Positions 16,829 to 26,130 are shown, numbered from the stretch's first letter. The stretch is DNA of 64,000 nucleotides from JBGSQR01 sp964509295 (GCA_964509295.1 CAZDWS010000006.1:1-64000), one strand, 5' to 3'. Numbers and translations: made by a program. The notes: generated by a model from the letters alone, not told the origin.

Positions 16829-19474
16829 ATGTCGCTAAATAAGAGGACATTTTTTTTATTAATGATGTTTTTTACAATTGTTGTCTTTGCATCGAATGCA
16901 TTTGCCGATAATAAAAAACATGTGCTGATTCTTAACTCATACCACCAGGGATACAAATGGACAGATGAAGTAACAAAAGGAGCTATAGAAAACATTACCT
17001 CCAAGAGGAACGATATCCGTTTTTATGTGGAGTACATGGGTGCCAAATGGGTATTTGACAAACAGTATTTTGAGCAACTGCAGGATATATACAAAACCAA
17101 GTACAGGAACGTCAGTTTCGATGCAATAATAGCAACAGATAACGATGCCTTTGATTTTATCAAAAAATATCGCAACGGAATCTTTGGTGAAATACCGGTT
17201 GTATTCTGCGGAGTTAATTGGTTCAAAAATGAAGATCTTTCAGGGCAGACGCTGTACACAGGCGTTAACGAAGATGCAGATATTGAAACCAATCTGGATC
17301 TGATGCTGAAGCTGCACCCCATGGTCAAAAATATTTACATTGTTATGGATTTGACAACCACAGGCCAGATTGTTCACCAAAAAGTAAAAGAACTGATTCC
17401 CCGGTATATGAACAGGGTGAAATTTCACATCCTGGATGACCTTGAAATACCGCAGATAATGAAGACCGTTTCAGAGTTGTCTGATGACAGTCTTGTTTTT
17501 TTGACGATCTTTCAGAAAGACAAGTCAGGTGCCTTTGTTGAGTTTAGTGAAATAGCCGGAATGCTATCAAAAAGCAGTAAAGTTCCGGTTTACGGTTTGT
17601 GGGATTTTTATCTTGGTTCAGGCATTGTCGGGGGGATGCTGACCAGTGGCCATGCACAGGGGGAAAGTGCCGGAACGCTTGCAGTGCGTATCCTTGGTGG
17701 TGAGGTCGCAGATTCAATCCCGGTAATAATGGAAAGTCCCAACAGATACCGATTCGATTTTGTACAGATGGAGCGTTTCGGCATCAAACCTCAGCAACTT
17801 CCTACCGGCAGCAGTGTTATTAATGAACCTCCATCATTCTATGAGGTCAACAAAGGATTGGTCTGGGGATTGACTGCTGGCGCATGTCTGCTGGCAGTGT
17901 CAATTATCATTCTGATGATTAATACCCATAGAAGAACTCTTGCCGAGGAAGCTTTCCATAGCAGCGAAAAGCGGTACAGTACTCTGGTTGATAATCTTGC
18001 GCTTGGAATCTTCCGCAATGATGGTTTGCCTGGAGGCAAGTTTCTGCAGGCAAATCCTGCCATGGTTAAAATGTTCGGTTATGAATCGACCGCCGATTTT
18101 CTTACAATTTCTGTCGACTCTCTTTATCAGGACCCGGAAGAAAGAAGAGCTGTTCTTGAAGAGGTTGCAACTAGAGGATTTGTTAAAGATAAAGAAGTAT
18201 TGATGAAGAAAAAAGATGGTGAGTCGGTCTGGGTGTCAATTAATTCAAATGCAAAATTTGATAATGAAGGAAAGCTTGTCTGGGTAGATGGCCTTTTTGA
18301 AGATATAACAAATAAAAAACAGCTGGAAATGCAATTACAGCAGTCCCAAAAAATGGAGGCTATCGGAACACTCGCAGGTGGTGTTGCCCATGATTTTAAT
18401 AATATCCTGACGGCGATCATCGGTTATGGCAATCTCCTCAAAATGAAGTTCGGGACGAATGAAGCTGTAATGAACTATGTCACGCCCATGCTGTCCGCCT
18501 CGGAAAAAGCGACCCAGCTGACCAAGAGTTTACTCGCCTTCAGTCGCAAGCAGACGATCATCCTGAAAAAGACCAATATCAACGATATTGTCGATGGTAT
18601 GTCAAAATTGCTCTTGCGGGTGATCGGCGATGATATTCAGCTGAAAATACATATTCACGCCGATAAACTTATTGTTGAGGCCGACTCGGGTCAGTTGGAG
18701 CAGGTATTGCTGAATCTGGTCACCAATGCCAGAGATGCCATGCCCAAGGGAGGCTTGATCAGTATTGAGACCAGCCGGATTACAGTTGGCAGAAGGTTTG
18801 TGGTCAAACATGATGCCCTGCCGCCTGGTGAATATGCTGCGATTTTTGTTTCCGATACCGGTGCCGGTATGTCGGAAGCTACTCAAATGCGAATTTTCGA
18901 GCCTTTTTTTAGTACAAAAGAGATCGGAAAGGGTACCGGGCTGGGGCTGTCAATTGTCTATGGCATTATCAAGCAGCATAAAGGTGATATCGGTGTCTAT
19001 AGCGAGATCGGAACCGGTACTACCTTTAAGATCTATTTGCCTTTGGTTCATGGCGAAGAAGATGAAAAGGTTATTGAAGATGATTCACCTGCAATTGGCG
19101 GCTCTGAAGTGATACTGGTTGCAGATGACGATGAACAGGTCAGGGCTCTTATTCAAGAAGTGCTGGAAGCCGGAGGATATAAAGTGCTGATTGCATCTGA
19201 CGGAGATGAGGCAGTCTTGAAATTCAAGGAAAATGCCGATTCCATTGACCTGGCTCTGCTTGATGTCGTCATGGCCCAAAAAAACGGTAAAGAGGTCTAT
19301 GATTTGATTCATCCGATTCGGCCGGATTTGAAAGTACTATTTATGAGCGGTTACACAGCGGACATCATTAATCAGAAGGGAGTGCTGGATGATAAAATTG
19401 AATTTGTCCCAAAACCGCTTTCGCCGGATGCTTTGCTGAAGAAAGTCCGGCAGGTTTTGTCAAAAGCGGTCTAA
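16829..19474 (+). CDS. Substrate-binding-domain hybrid histidine kinase (ABC_sub_bind-PAS-HK-REC)
   Basis: Periplasmic-sensing hybrid kinase of 881 aa. It has a signal peptide (1-28, ending NAFADNKK) and an ABC_sub_bind-type periplasmic domain (about 30-325) with VLILNSYHQGYKW, VVFCGVNWF, DLTTTG and GSGIVGGMLTSG. A membrane segment lies at about 345-365, PAS at about 380-495, HisKA at LAGGVAHDFNN (His521), then HATPase_c and a receiver (VADDDE, Asp812 in LALLDVVMA). GGAG exactly 6 nt upstream supports the ATG at 16829; upstream in-frame starts at 16757 and 16790 lack good sites. The same input domain recurs at 39020-41581 and 42220-46134, so this is one of three paralogous sensors. Confidence 0.93.
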   Translation: MSLNKRTFFLLMMFFTIVVFASNAFADNKKHVLILNSYHQGYKWTDEVTKGAIENITSKRNDIRFYVEYMGAKWVFDKQYFEQLQDIYKTKYRNVSFDAIIATDNDAFDFIKKYRNGIFGEIPVVFCGVNWFKNEDLSGQTLYTGVNEDADIETNLDLMLKLHPMVKNIYIVMDLTTTGQIVHQKVKELIPRYMNRVKFHILDDLEIPQIMKTVSELSDDSLVFLTIFQKDKSGAFVEFSEIAGMLSKSSKVPVYGLWDFYLGSGIVGGMLTSGHAQGESAGTLAVRILGGEVADSIPVIMESPNRYRFDFVQMERFGIKPQQLPTGSSVINEPPSFYEVNKGLVWGLTAGACLLAVSIIILMINTHRRTLAEEAFHSSEKRYSTLVDNLALGIFRNDGLPGGKFLQANPAMVKMFGYESTADFLTISVDSLYQDPEERRAVLEEVATRGFVKDKEVLMKKKDGESVWVSINSNAKFDNEGKLVWVDGLFEDITNKKQLEMQLQQSQKMEAIGTLAGGVAHDFNNILTAIIGYGNLLKMKFGTNEAVMNYVTPMLSASEKATQLTKSLLAFSRKQTIILKKTNINDIVDGMSKLLLRVIGDDIQLKIHIHADKLIVEADSGQLEQVLLNLVTNARDAMPKGGLISIETSRITVGRRFVVKHDALPPGEYAAIFVSDTGAGMSEATQMRIFEPFFSTKEIGKGTGLGLSIVYGIIKQHKGDIGVYSEIGTGTTFKIYLPLVHGEEDEKVIEDDSPAIGGSEVILVADDDEQVRALIQEVLEAGGYKVLIASDGDEAVLKFKENADSIDLALLDVVMAQKNGKEVYDLIHPIRPDLKVLFMSGYTADIINQKGVLDDKIEFVPKPLSPDALLKKVRQVLSKAV

Positions 19475-19500
19475 ACTGAATTTACAGATAAAATTTAAAA

Positions 19501-19545
19501 GGGCCGGAATACCTGTTTTGTCAGGAATTTCGGCCCATTTAGTTT
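19501..19545. terminator. Strong terminator between convergent genes
   Basis: GGGCCG (19501-19506) pairs with CGGCCC (19531-19536), and ACCTG with CAGG further in. A T-rich tail follows. It separates the hybrid kinase from the convergent small periplasmic gene. Confidence 0.8.
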
Positions 19546-19569
19546 GAATACTAACCAGTTTTAAAATGA

Positions 19570-19851
19570 TTATTTCTTTTTCTTGTCGGCTTTGGCATCT
19601 GACTTGGCCTCAATACTGGCAGCTTTCATGCTGTACATGACAGTTACCTTGCTGCCGACTTTCAGATCGCCGGTTACTTTCGAGTCCTTGTCTCTGGCGA
19701 TTTCCCATTTTTCCTTGCCCTTCTGAACAACAATCATGTCATCTTTAACTTCCAGCACCGGCCCGGTAACCTGATAGGTTTTGACAGGTCCGGCAAAAGC
19801 GGTTGATGCTACAAGCATTGCCAATCCGGTTAAAGCAGCAGCTAGTTTCAT
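19570..19851 (-). CDS. Small secreted protein, 93 aa, OB-fold-like
   Basis: Periplasmic protein with a clear signal peptide cleaved after STAFA. The mature part has a short-strand pattern (VTGPVLEVKDDMIVVQKG, WEIARD, GDLKVGSKVTVMYSM) suggestive of a small OB-like barrel, then a lysine-rich tail. The family has no function that I know. SD GGAGG lies 6 nt upstream, and a good sigma-70 promoter precedes it (19889-19916). Confidence 0.8.
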   Translation of the reverse strand: MKLAAALTGLAMLVASTAFAGPVKTYQVTGPVLEVKDDMIVVQKGKEKWEIARDKDSKVTGDLKVGSKVTVMYSMKAASIEAKSDAKADKKKK

Positions 19852-19888
19852 TTTGACCTCCAGATATTTTCATGATTTACTGTGAAAT

Positions 19889-19916
19889 ATGATATGCATT
19901 ATAAGGCTGATGTCAA
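19889..19916 (-). promoter_or_regulatory. Sigma-70-type promoter for the small secreted protein
   Basis: On the minus strand TTGACA (19916-19911), a 16-nt spacer, and TATCAT (19894-19889). The predicted transcript start is about 30 nt before the ATG at 19851, leaving room for the GGAGG ribosome site. Confidence 0.6.
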
Positions 19917-19958
19917 GTTCCGTTTGCAATATTTAATATAAAACCCAAAGGGGGCATT

Positions 19959-20168
19959 ATGGATTTTAATATATTTCAGATCATTATTCCGTTGGTGTTT
20001 CTGGCTGCGGTTTTCGGACTTGGGTATTATCAGAAAAGAAAGAAAACTGTAAAAAAAAGACTGCATCTGGTTGTCTCCAACAGTGAAGTAAAAACCACTT
20101 CAGGCGCTGAAGGTAAACCGTTTGAAAGACACCTGGAAGCAGTTAAATCCTCAAACAAACAGAAATAG
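19959..20168 (+). CDS. Small single-span membrane protein, 69 aa
   Basis: N-terminal hydrophobic helix (FQIIIPLVFLAAVFGLGYY) followed by a strongly basic segment (KRKKTVKKR) and a polar tail, so N-out/C-in by the positive-inside rule. AAAGGGGG lies just upstream of the ATG. Its stop abuts the stop of the convergent GNAT gene (20168/20169). Function unknown. Confidence 0.65.
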   Translation: MDFNIFQIIIPLVFLAAVFGLGYYQKRKKTVKKRLHLVVSNSEVKTTSGAEGKPFERHLEAVKSSNKQK

Positions 20169-20687
20169 TCAAAGCGATTTTTCCATTACATAATCATCCA
20201 TCACATAGCCGTTGCCAATATCAAAAGCTGCTTCTTCGCGAGTATTAAAACCGGCCTTTTTGTAGAATGCAATGGAATCAGTATTTTGTTTGTTGACCTG
20301 CAGCATCAGCACCTTAAGTCCCAGCCCGCGGGCATGGTCTGCCACATGGCTCAACATCATGAATCCCAGACCTTTTCCACGGCACTCCTCAAGAAGATAA
20401 AGCTGCTCCAGTTTCATCTCTGACGGTGCGGCTGTGATTGAGTAGCTGCAATACCCGACAGCGGTTTCACCAAGTCTGACCAGCTTTAGCCAGCGGTCGT
20501 CCGCATTCAGGTAGCTGCGAAGATTCTCCGGTGCGTAGCGTCCGGAAAGCATGTACATGATCTGGGCCATACTGATGATCTTTACATAGTGCTCCCGCCA
20601 GATTTTCTCGCCCAATTGGGCCAGAGTCTCAAAATCCGCTTCGGTTACTGCTTCAAGACGTGCTTCAACGGGTGTAGATGGTGCCAT
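20169..20687 (-). CDS. GNAT-family N-acetyltransferase
   Basis: Acetyl-CoA-dependent acetyltransferase of 172 aa. Visible elements are the N-terminal VTEADFETLAQLGEKIWREHY, the core strand LEQLYLLEECRGKGLGFMML holding the acetyl-CoA pyrophosphate loop (R/Q-x2-G-x-G/A), and VNKQNTDSIAFYKKAGF near the end, typical of the RimI/PhnO-like group. SD AAGGAG lies upstream. The acceptor is unknown. Confidence 0.9.
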   Translation of the reverse strand: MAPSTPVEARLEAVTEADFETLAQLGEKIWREHYVKIISMAQIMYMLSGRYAPENLRSYLNADDRWLKLVRLGETAVGYCSYSITAAPSEMKLEQLYLLEECRGKGLGFMMLSHVADHARGLGLKVLMLQVNKQNTDSIAFYKKAGFNTREEAAFDIGNGYVMDDYVMEKSL

Positions 20688-20923
20688 TTATGTGCTCCTT
20701 GCGCTTAGGTGTTGTGTCTATCGGAGTGGTCTTTCCCTGTCTATTGTCATTACAAAATAAATCAACAGTTTGAGTATTCGAGGTCGAAAACCGTAGCCGC
20801 ATATTATTTACAATACTATGGTGAGTGTATTCAAATATCAATATTTTTATTAGACTGTTTTTTTGTGATACGTTCAGGTGACTTGTCGGAGTTGAATTAA
20901 ATTAACAAAACCATTGATCCCAG

Positions 20924-20952
20924 TTGTCATTGACTGTTTTTGGGTTTATAAA
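20924..20952 (+). promoter_or_regulatory. Promoter in the 305-nt gap before the second nitroreductase
   Basis: TTGTCA (20924-20929), 17-nt spacer, TATAAA (20947-20952). The predicted start is near 20959, about 34 nt before the ATG at 20993, which has AGGAGG upstream. The rest of the gap (20688-20923) holds no convincing gene; a 63-codon frame there looks spurious. Confidence 0.6.
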
Positions 20953-20992
20953 AAGTAAGTCTGATATTTAACACTTTCTCAGGAGGAAACCC

Positions 20993-21517
20993 ATGATCGA
21001 TCTTTTACGCAAACGACGCAGTGTCCGTAAATTCACCGAAGCCGAAGTTGCACCGGAAACCGTTGATCTGCTGATTGAAGCCCTGCTGCGCGCGCCTTCA
21101 TCCCGTGGTAATAATCCCTGGGAGTTTGTGATTGTGGATGATAGGGACCTGTTGCTCGATCTTTCAAGGGCCAAACAGCATGGTTCCGAGTTTATACATA
21201 ATGCCCCTCTGGCAATAGTAGTCTGCGCCGACAGTACCAAGAGCGATGTGTGGGTGGAGGATTGTACAATTGCTGCGATTCTTGTTCAGATGACCGCCTT
21301 AACGCTTGGCCTTGGCAGCTGCTGGGCCCAGATCAGAAACCGCCAGCATGATGATGAATCTACTGCTGAACAATTTGTACGTCACATGTTGGAGTTGCCG
21401 GAAAATATAGTGGTTGAATCAATCATTGGTATCGGTTATCCGGCTGAAAACCCGCCACCGGTTCCTGCCAATAAACTGCAGTACGAGAAGATCAGGCGTA
21501 ACGGGTGGAACGGGTGA
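20993..21517 (+). CDS. Nitroreductase family protein
   Basis: FMN-dependent oxidoreductase of 174 aa, about the short length seen in anaerobes. It shows LRKRRSVRKFTEAEVAPETV, LRAPSSRGNNPWEFVIVDD, the mid-domain VEDCTIAAILVQMTALTLGLGSCW (in short pieces) and IIGIGYPAE. It lies about 70 nt upstream of the hydrogenase fusion and may be co-transcribed with it, so it could be a redox partner. It is distinct from the nitroreductase at 15413. Confidence 0.92.
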   Translation: MIDLLRKRRSVRKFTEAEVAPETVDLLIEALLRAPSSRGNNPWEFVIVDDRDLLLDLSRAKQHGSEFIHNAPLAIVVCADSTKSDVWVEDCTIAAILVQMTALTLGLGSCWAQIRNRQHDDESTAEQFVRHMLELPENIVVESIIGIGYPAENPPPVPANKLQYEKIRRNGWNG

Positions 21518-21587
21518 TTGTTTTTTAAGGCAACGATGTATGAATCAGATAAATCCGCATCTTAAAAAAATGCTGTTTGGAGGGGTA

Positions 21588-24500
21588 ATGTCTGCGAGCA
21601 TGAAAGACCTGAAAAAGGTCAAGGTAACAGTGAACGGCAGGGAGATGGAGATTGCGTGCGGTATAACAATCCTGCAGTCCCTGTTGCAGGAAAATATTCA
21701 TATCCCGCATCTCTGTTATGATATCCGCCTGCCTAAATCCACCGGTAACTGTGGCCTCTGTGTTGTTGAACTGGGCAAGGGCGAACGTGATGTGAAGGCC
21801 TGTCAGACCCCGGTGCAGGAAGGGATGGTCATCACGACCACCAGTCCCAAACTGGAGGCTTATCGCAAGGTTCGCCTGGAGCAGCTGCTCAGCGATCATA
21901 ACGCTGATTGTGAAGCACCATGCGTCATGACTTGTCCCGCCAATATTGATATTCAGTCCTACCTGACCCAGGTTGATCGGGGTAACTTTCAGGCCGCCCT
22001 GCGGGTCATCAAGGACAGGAATCCTTTTCCCGGTGCCTGTGGCCGTGTCTGTCCCCATGCCTGTGAGTCTAAGTGCCGGCGCAGTCTGGTTGATCAGCCT
22101 GTGGCCATTAATCATGTAAAACGTTTTGTTGCCGACCGGGATATGGAAGATGGTACGCCATGGATACCCCGCAAGGCAGAACCCAGTGGGAAGAAAATAG
22201 CTGTTATCGGCGCCGGTCCTTCCGGTCTTACGGCTGCCTATTTCAGTGCAGTCAAGGGTCATGATGTAACTGTCTTCGAGCGCCAGCCGCTTCCTGGCGG
22301 CATGATGCGATACGGCATTCCGGAATACCGCCTGCCGAAAGAACAGCTGGACCGTGAAATAGATATTATTTGCCAGCTGGGGGTGAGAATTCAGACCAAC
22401 AAGAGTCTGGGGATTCAGCTGCGTCTGGAGGATCTGCAGGCAAGTTTTGATGCGGTATATCTCTCCATCGGTTCCTGGCGTCCGACACCTTTGCAGATCG
22501 AAGGTGAAAACCTGAAAGGGGTCTGGCTCGGCATCAATTACCTGGAGCAGGTGACAGCCGGGGCAGAGATTGAGCTGGGTGAAACGGTGATTGTTATCGG
22601 TGGTGGAAACACGGCCATTGACTGCAGCCGTACTGCCCTGCGCAAGGGCGCCGGAAAGGTGATTCTGTCCTACCGCCGCACCCGTGAGGAAATGCCCGCC
22701 GAACCATACGAGGTGGAAGAGGCGCTGCATGAAGGTGTGCAGATGAACTTTCTCTCCTCACCGGTGCGGATAACCCGCGATGGGGATAAGTTGCAGCTTC
22801 ATTGCATCCGCATGGAGCTGGGCGAACCGGACCGTTCCGGTCGGCGCAGGCCAATGCCGGTTGATGGCAGCGACTTTGTGATCGAAGCGGACACGATCAT
22901 CGGGGCCATTGGGCAGAGTACCAATACCCAGTTTTTGTATAACGACCTGCCGGTCAATCTGAACAAGTATGGCGATATCGAGATCAATGGCCGCACCATG
23001 CAGTGTTCCACAGACAAGGTTTTTGCCGGTGGCGATTGTGTTACCGGGCCGGCAACGGTTATTCAGGCGGTGGCTGCCGGTCGCAATGCCGCCATGTCCA
23101 TGGATGATTATCTGGTTAAAGGCTATTGCCCGGGGAGTAAGGAGGATTATTCCTGCAGTCGCGGTTCCCTGGAAGATCTGCCCCGCTATGAGTTTGAACA
23201 GATGCCCCGCTTCAGTCGTGCTGTCATGCCTGCACTAACCATGGAAAAACGTACCCATGGTTTTACTGAAGTTGAAACCGGTCTGACGGAAGAGGCTGCC
23301 CGTGCCGAGGCGGCACGTTGTCTTCATTGCGGCTGTATGGAACGTTTTGCCTGCGATCTGCGTCGTGAAGCAACGGCCCACGATGTTGTGCATCGCCCCC
23401 ATATTGGAGAGCTGCCCTATATCCCTATCGTAAAAGACCATGACCTGATCATTCGCGACCATAACAAGTGTATCTCCTGCGGTCGCTGTGTGGCTGCCTG
23501 TGCCGAAATTGAGGGGCCGGACGTACTCAACTTTTATATCAAGAGCGGCAAAATGCTGGTCGGCACCAAAAGCGGCCTGCCCCTGAACAAAACCGATTGC
23601 GTCAGCTGCGGCCAGTGCGCCAATGCCTGTCCTTGCGGTGCCCTGGATTACCGCCGCGACCGTGGTGACGTTTTCAAGGCCATTCACGATCCTTCAAAAG
23701 TTGTGATCGGATTTGTGGCCCCGGCTGTCAGAAGTGTTATCTCCGAGCATTTTCATATCCCGTTTGACAAGGCTTCCGCCTTTATCGCCGGTATGCTGAG
23801 AAAACTGGGTTTTGACAAGGTGTTTGATTTTGTTTTTGCGGCTGACTTGACAATTGTGGAAGAGACAACGGAGTTCCTGGGGCGTTTTACCGGCGATGGT
23901 GTTATCCCTCATTTTACGTCCTGCTGCCCCGGTTGGGTCAATTTTGTTGAAAAACGTTATCCTGACCTGATCCCGCACCTGTCTTCCTGCAAGTCCCCGC
24001 AGCAGATGACCGGGGCGACAGTGAAAAGTCACTATTCCCAATGGTCCGGTATTGATCGGGAAAAACTGTATACGGTATCTTTTGTACCATGTGTGGCCAA
24101 AAAGGCAGAGGCTGCCAGGCCGGAAATGTCCACGGACGGAATACGTGATGTGGATGCGGTTCTGACGACCACCGAGTTGATCGAAATGTTTCGTCTGGCC
24201 AGACTGGATGTGGAAGATATCGGTTTCGAAGAGTTTGATGAGCCGTACCGGCAGGTGACCGGTGCCGGGGTCCTTTTCGGTGCTTCCGGAGGGGTGGCCG
24301 AGGCCACGCTGCGTATGGCGGTGGAAAAGGTGACCGGCCAGATCCGTCCTGATCAGTTGGACTTTACCGAGGTGCGCGGCTTTGAGGGTATCAAGGAGTC
24401 AACCGTTGACATGAACGGCACCAAAGTCAGGGTGGCGGTTATCAGCGGTCTGCATCGGGCCGAGCCAATTCTGGAAAAGATGCGCAGCGGCAATGATGTG

Positions 24501-25040
24501 GGGTATGACCTGATTGAGGTTATGGCCTGTCCGGGTGGGTGTATCTGCGGGGCAGGGCATCCGGTGCCGCAGGTGACAAACGAGCTGTCACTGAGGCAAA
24601 AGGTGCTGATCGATATAGACAAGACGGCCCGGTATCGTAAAAGCCAGGATAATCCTGATATTCTGAAACTTTATGATGAGTTTTTTGGTGCGCCAAATTC
24701 GGAACTGGCCCATCATCTTTTGCATACCCATTACGCGCCCCAGCAGGGTGACTCGTTCAGTAATGAATCCCGTCATAAGGCCGACTCGGTATTTAAAACC
24801 CATGTTATGACCATCTGTACCTGCGACACCTGTGCGGAAAAAGGTTCCAGGGAGCTGTTGACCAAGATGGAGGCGCAGGTGGATGATCTGAAGCTTGGCC
24901 CCATTATGCAGGTGCATTCCATTCGCTTGAAGGAAAACCACGGTGATGGGATTTATATTTCGCTTAACGGCGAGGTGGTGGAAGAGTCCAGTTTAAACGA
25001 GAGATACAACATTTACAGCATGATCCACGATAATCTGTAG
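21588..25040 (+). CDS. [FeFe] hydrogenase fused to ferredoxin and NfnB/GltD-like flavoprotein
   Basis: Single polypeptide of 1150 aa for H2/NAD(P)H/ferredoxin electron exchange. Order: [2Fe-2S] domain (Cys43, 55, 58, 72); Fer4_20-type cysteines (108, 112, 116, 151, 155, 159, 163); FAD/NAD(P) flavoprotein about 200-510 with VIGAGPSG and VIGGGNTA; CLHCGC at 578; two [4Fe-4S] motifs (628-638, 671-681). The H-cluster domain has TSCCPGW (Cys779/780), SSCKSPQQM (Cys801), FVPC (Cys835) and MACPGGCICGAGHP (Cys981, 985). All H-cluster ligand cysteines are present; the second motif has V for M, and the third has GAGH for GGGQ. A small-subunit tail and a further CTCDTC region end the protein. GGAGG supports the ATG at 21588; 21540 is an alternative. 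No HydEFG maturases lie in the window. Confidence 0.92.
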   Translation: MSASMKDLKKVKVTVNGREMEIACGITILQSLLQENIHIPHLCYDIRLPKSTGNCGLCVVELGKGERDVKACQTPVQEGMVITTTSPKLEAYRKVRLEQLLSDHNADCEAPCVMTCPANIDIQSYLTQVDRGNFQAALRVIKDRNPFPGACGRVCPHACESKCRRSLVDQPVAINHVKRFVADRDMEDGTPWIPRKAEPSGKKIAVIGAGPSGLTAAYFSAVKGHDVTVFERQPLPGGMMRYGIPEYRLPKEQLDREIDIICQLGVRIQTNKSLGIQLRLEDLQASFDAVYLSIGSWRPTPLQIEGENLKGVWLGINYLEQVTAGAEIELGETVIVIGGGNTAIDCSRTALRKGAGKVILSYRRTREEMPAEPYEVEEALHEGVQMNFLSSPVRITRDGDKLQLHCIRMELGEPDRSGRRRPMPVDGSDFVIEADTIIGAIGQSTNTQFLYNDLPVNLNKYGDIEINGRTMQCSTDKVFAGGDCVTGPATVIQAVAAGRNAAMSMDDYLVKGYCPGSKEDYSCSRGSLEDLPRYEFEQMPRFSRAVMPALTMEKRTHGFTEVETGLTEEAARAEAARCLHCGCMERFACDLRREATAHDVVHRPHIGELPYIPIVKDHDLIIRDHNKCISCGRCVAACAEIEGPDVLNFYIKSGKMLVGTKSGLPLNKTDCVSCGQCANACPCGALDYRRDRGDVFKAIHDPSKVVIGFVAPAVRSVISEHFHIPFDKASAFIAGMLRKLGFDKVFDFVFAADLTIVEETTEFLGRFTGDGVIPHFTSCCPGWVNFVEKRYPDLIPHLSSCKSPQQMTGATVKSHYSQWSGIDREKLYTVSFVPCVAKKAEAARPEMSTDGIRDVDAVLTTTELIEMFRLARLDVEDIGFEEFDEPYRQVTGAGVLFGASGGVAEATLRMAVEKVTGQIRPDQLDFTEVRGFEGIKESTVDMNGTKVRVAVISGLHRAEPILEKMRSGNDVGYDLIEVMACPGGCICGAGHPVPQVTNELSLRQKVLIDIDKTARYRKSQDNPDILKLYDEFFGAPNSELAHHLLHTHYAPQQGDSFSNESRHKADSVFKTHVMTICTCDTCAEKGSRELLTKMEAQVDDLKLGPIMQVHSIRLKENHGDGIYISLNGEVVEESSLNERYNIYSMIHDNL

Positions 25041-25070
25041 CTGAAACCGCTGGCTTTAGTTTGAAATTGA

Positions 25071-25102
25071 AAGCCCGTCAATCAATTTGGCGGGCTTTTT
25101 TT
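25071..25102 (+). terminator. Rho-independent terminator of the hydrogenase gene
   Basis: AAGCCCG (25071-25077) pairs with CGGGCTT (25091-25097), followed by a run of T. Confidence 0.9.
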
Positions 25103-26033
25103 ATAATAACTTCAGCTCTCCGCTCTTTAACGGAATCTGTGTTGTTTTGAAGTTGCCGATTCCCCACTCAAGCTGTTCGGAGCAGTGCACCCCCTTGAGT
25201 TCCGGCGGTGGCTGTTGCCCAAGAAAGTCCAGTATGCTGAAGAGGAGTCTGCTTCTGTCGGTTTGAATATCTCCCGCACTAACGGTGACAAGATTATCCC
25301 GCTTGCTGAGTTTTGTTCCATCAGGACCTGTTACCAGCGGCAGGTGGCAGTACTCCGGTTGAGACAGGCCCAGTGCCTGCTGGATGAAAATCTGTCTGGG
25401 GGTTGAGGAGAGCAGGTCATCACCGCGCACCACCTGGTTGACGCCGGTCAGGTAATCATCCACCACCACGGCCAACTGGTAGGAAAAAACATTATCAGCC
25501 CGTCGCAGTACAATGTCCCCGCAGGTCCTGGTCAGATTCTGACAGATTGCACCTAAACGCAGATCATTGAAACAGATCTCTTCGTCAGGTACGCGGATCC
25601 GCCAGGAACGCATGACAGTCCCGCTGCGCAGGCCGTTGCGGCAGGTGCCGGGATAGGCCAGGCAATCGTCCTCTTGATGCGGTGCCGAGGCGGTCTGGGC
25701 AATCTCTTTTCGCGAACAACCGCAGGCGAAGATCAGTCCTTTCTGCTTCAAGGTTTCGAATGCTGCGAAGTACTCCTGCAAATGCCTGCTCTGCCAGCTG
25801 ATCTCTCCATCCCAGGTCAGGCTGAAAGCCTCCAGCGTCCGGAGAATGTGGTCTACCGTTTCAGGTTTCAGGCGCGGTGCGTCCAGGTCATCAATACGCA
25901 GCAGCCAGCGGCCACCCATGCTTTTGGACATCAGCCAACTGCCGACAGCCGCCACCAGTGAACCGGTGTGCAGCAGGCCGGTGGGTGAGGGGGCGAAGCG
26001 ACCGGTTATGGTTTTTGGTGAGGAAGTTGTCAT
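25101..26033 (-). CDS. gluQRS: Glutamyl-Q tRNA(Asp) synthetase
   Basis: Truncated GluRS paralogue that attaches glutamate to the queuosine base of tRNA(Asp). At 310 aa it has only the catalytic half. It shows GRFAPSPTGLLHTGSL (HIGH-equivalent HTGS), LRIDDLD, the zinc site CGCSRKE...YPGTCRNG, and the KMSKS-equivalent TKLSKRDN. No anticodon-binding domain is present, as expected. The ATG at 26033 lacks a clear ribosome site. QueF, an enzyme of queuosine synthesis, is encoded 13 kb away in the same window. Confidence 0.95.
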   Translation of the reverse strand: MTTSSPKTITGRFAPSPTGLLHTGSLVAAVGSWLMSKSMGGRWLLRIDDLDAPRLKPETVDHILRTLEAFSLTWDGEISWQSRHLQEYFAAFETLKQKGLIFACGCSRKEIAQTASAPHQEDDCLAYPGTCRNGLRSGTVMRSWRIRVPDEEICFNDLRLGAICQNLTRTCGDIVLRRADNVFSYQLAVVVDDYLTGVNQVVRGDDLLSSTPRQIFIQQALGLSQPEYCHLPLVTGPDGTKLSKRDNLVTVSAGDIQTDRSRLLFSILDFLGQQPPPELKGVHCSEQLEWGIGNFKTTQIPLKSGELKLL

Positions 26034-26044
26034 AGGAGAAGTCA

Positions 26045-26127
26045 GGGACTGGGGACGCGGGACTGGGGACGCGGGACTGGGGACTAGTAAAATTTTTTGA
26101 CTTTACCAGTCCCTAGTCCCCAGTCCC
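26045..26127. repeat. 14-bp tandem repeat plus large inverted repeat
   Basis: GGGACTGGGGACGC is repeated from 26045, 26059 and 26073 (the last partial). The third unit plus TAG (26073-26087) is exactly complementary to CTAGTCCCCAGTCCC (26113-26127), giving a 15-bp hairpin. It sits between gluQRS and ppnP. Confidence 0.85.
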
Positions 26128-26130
26128 TGC

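Noticed and set aside
20709..20900. A 63-codon frame in the gap before the second nitroreductase
   Set aside because: No ribosome site, odd composition, and it sits upstream of a good promoter in noncoding-looking DNA.
21525..22730. A 401-codon open frame antisense to the hydrogenase fusion
   Set aside because: It lies wholly opposite a gene with complete motif support, has no recognisable family, and long antisense frames are expected from codon bias.
26045..26127. Tandem 14-bp repeats as a CRISPR array
   Set aside because: The units are contiguous without spacers, and no cas genes are present.
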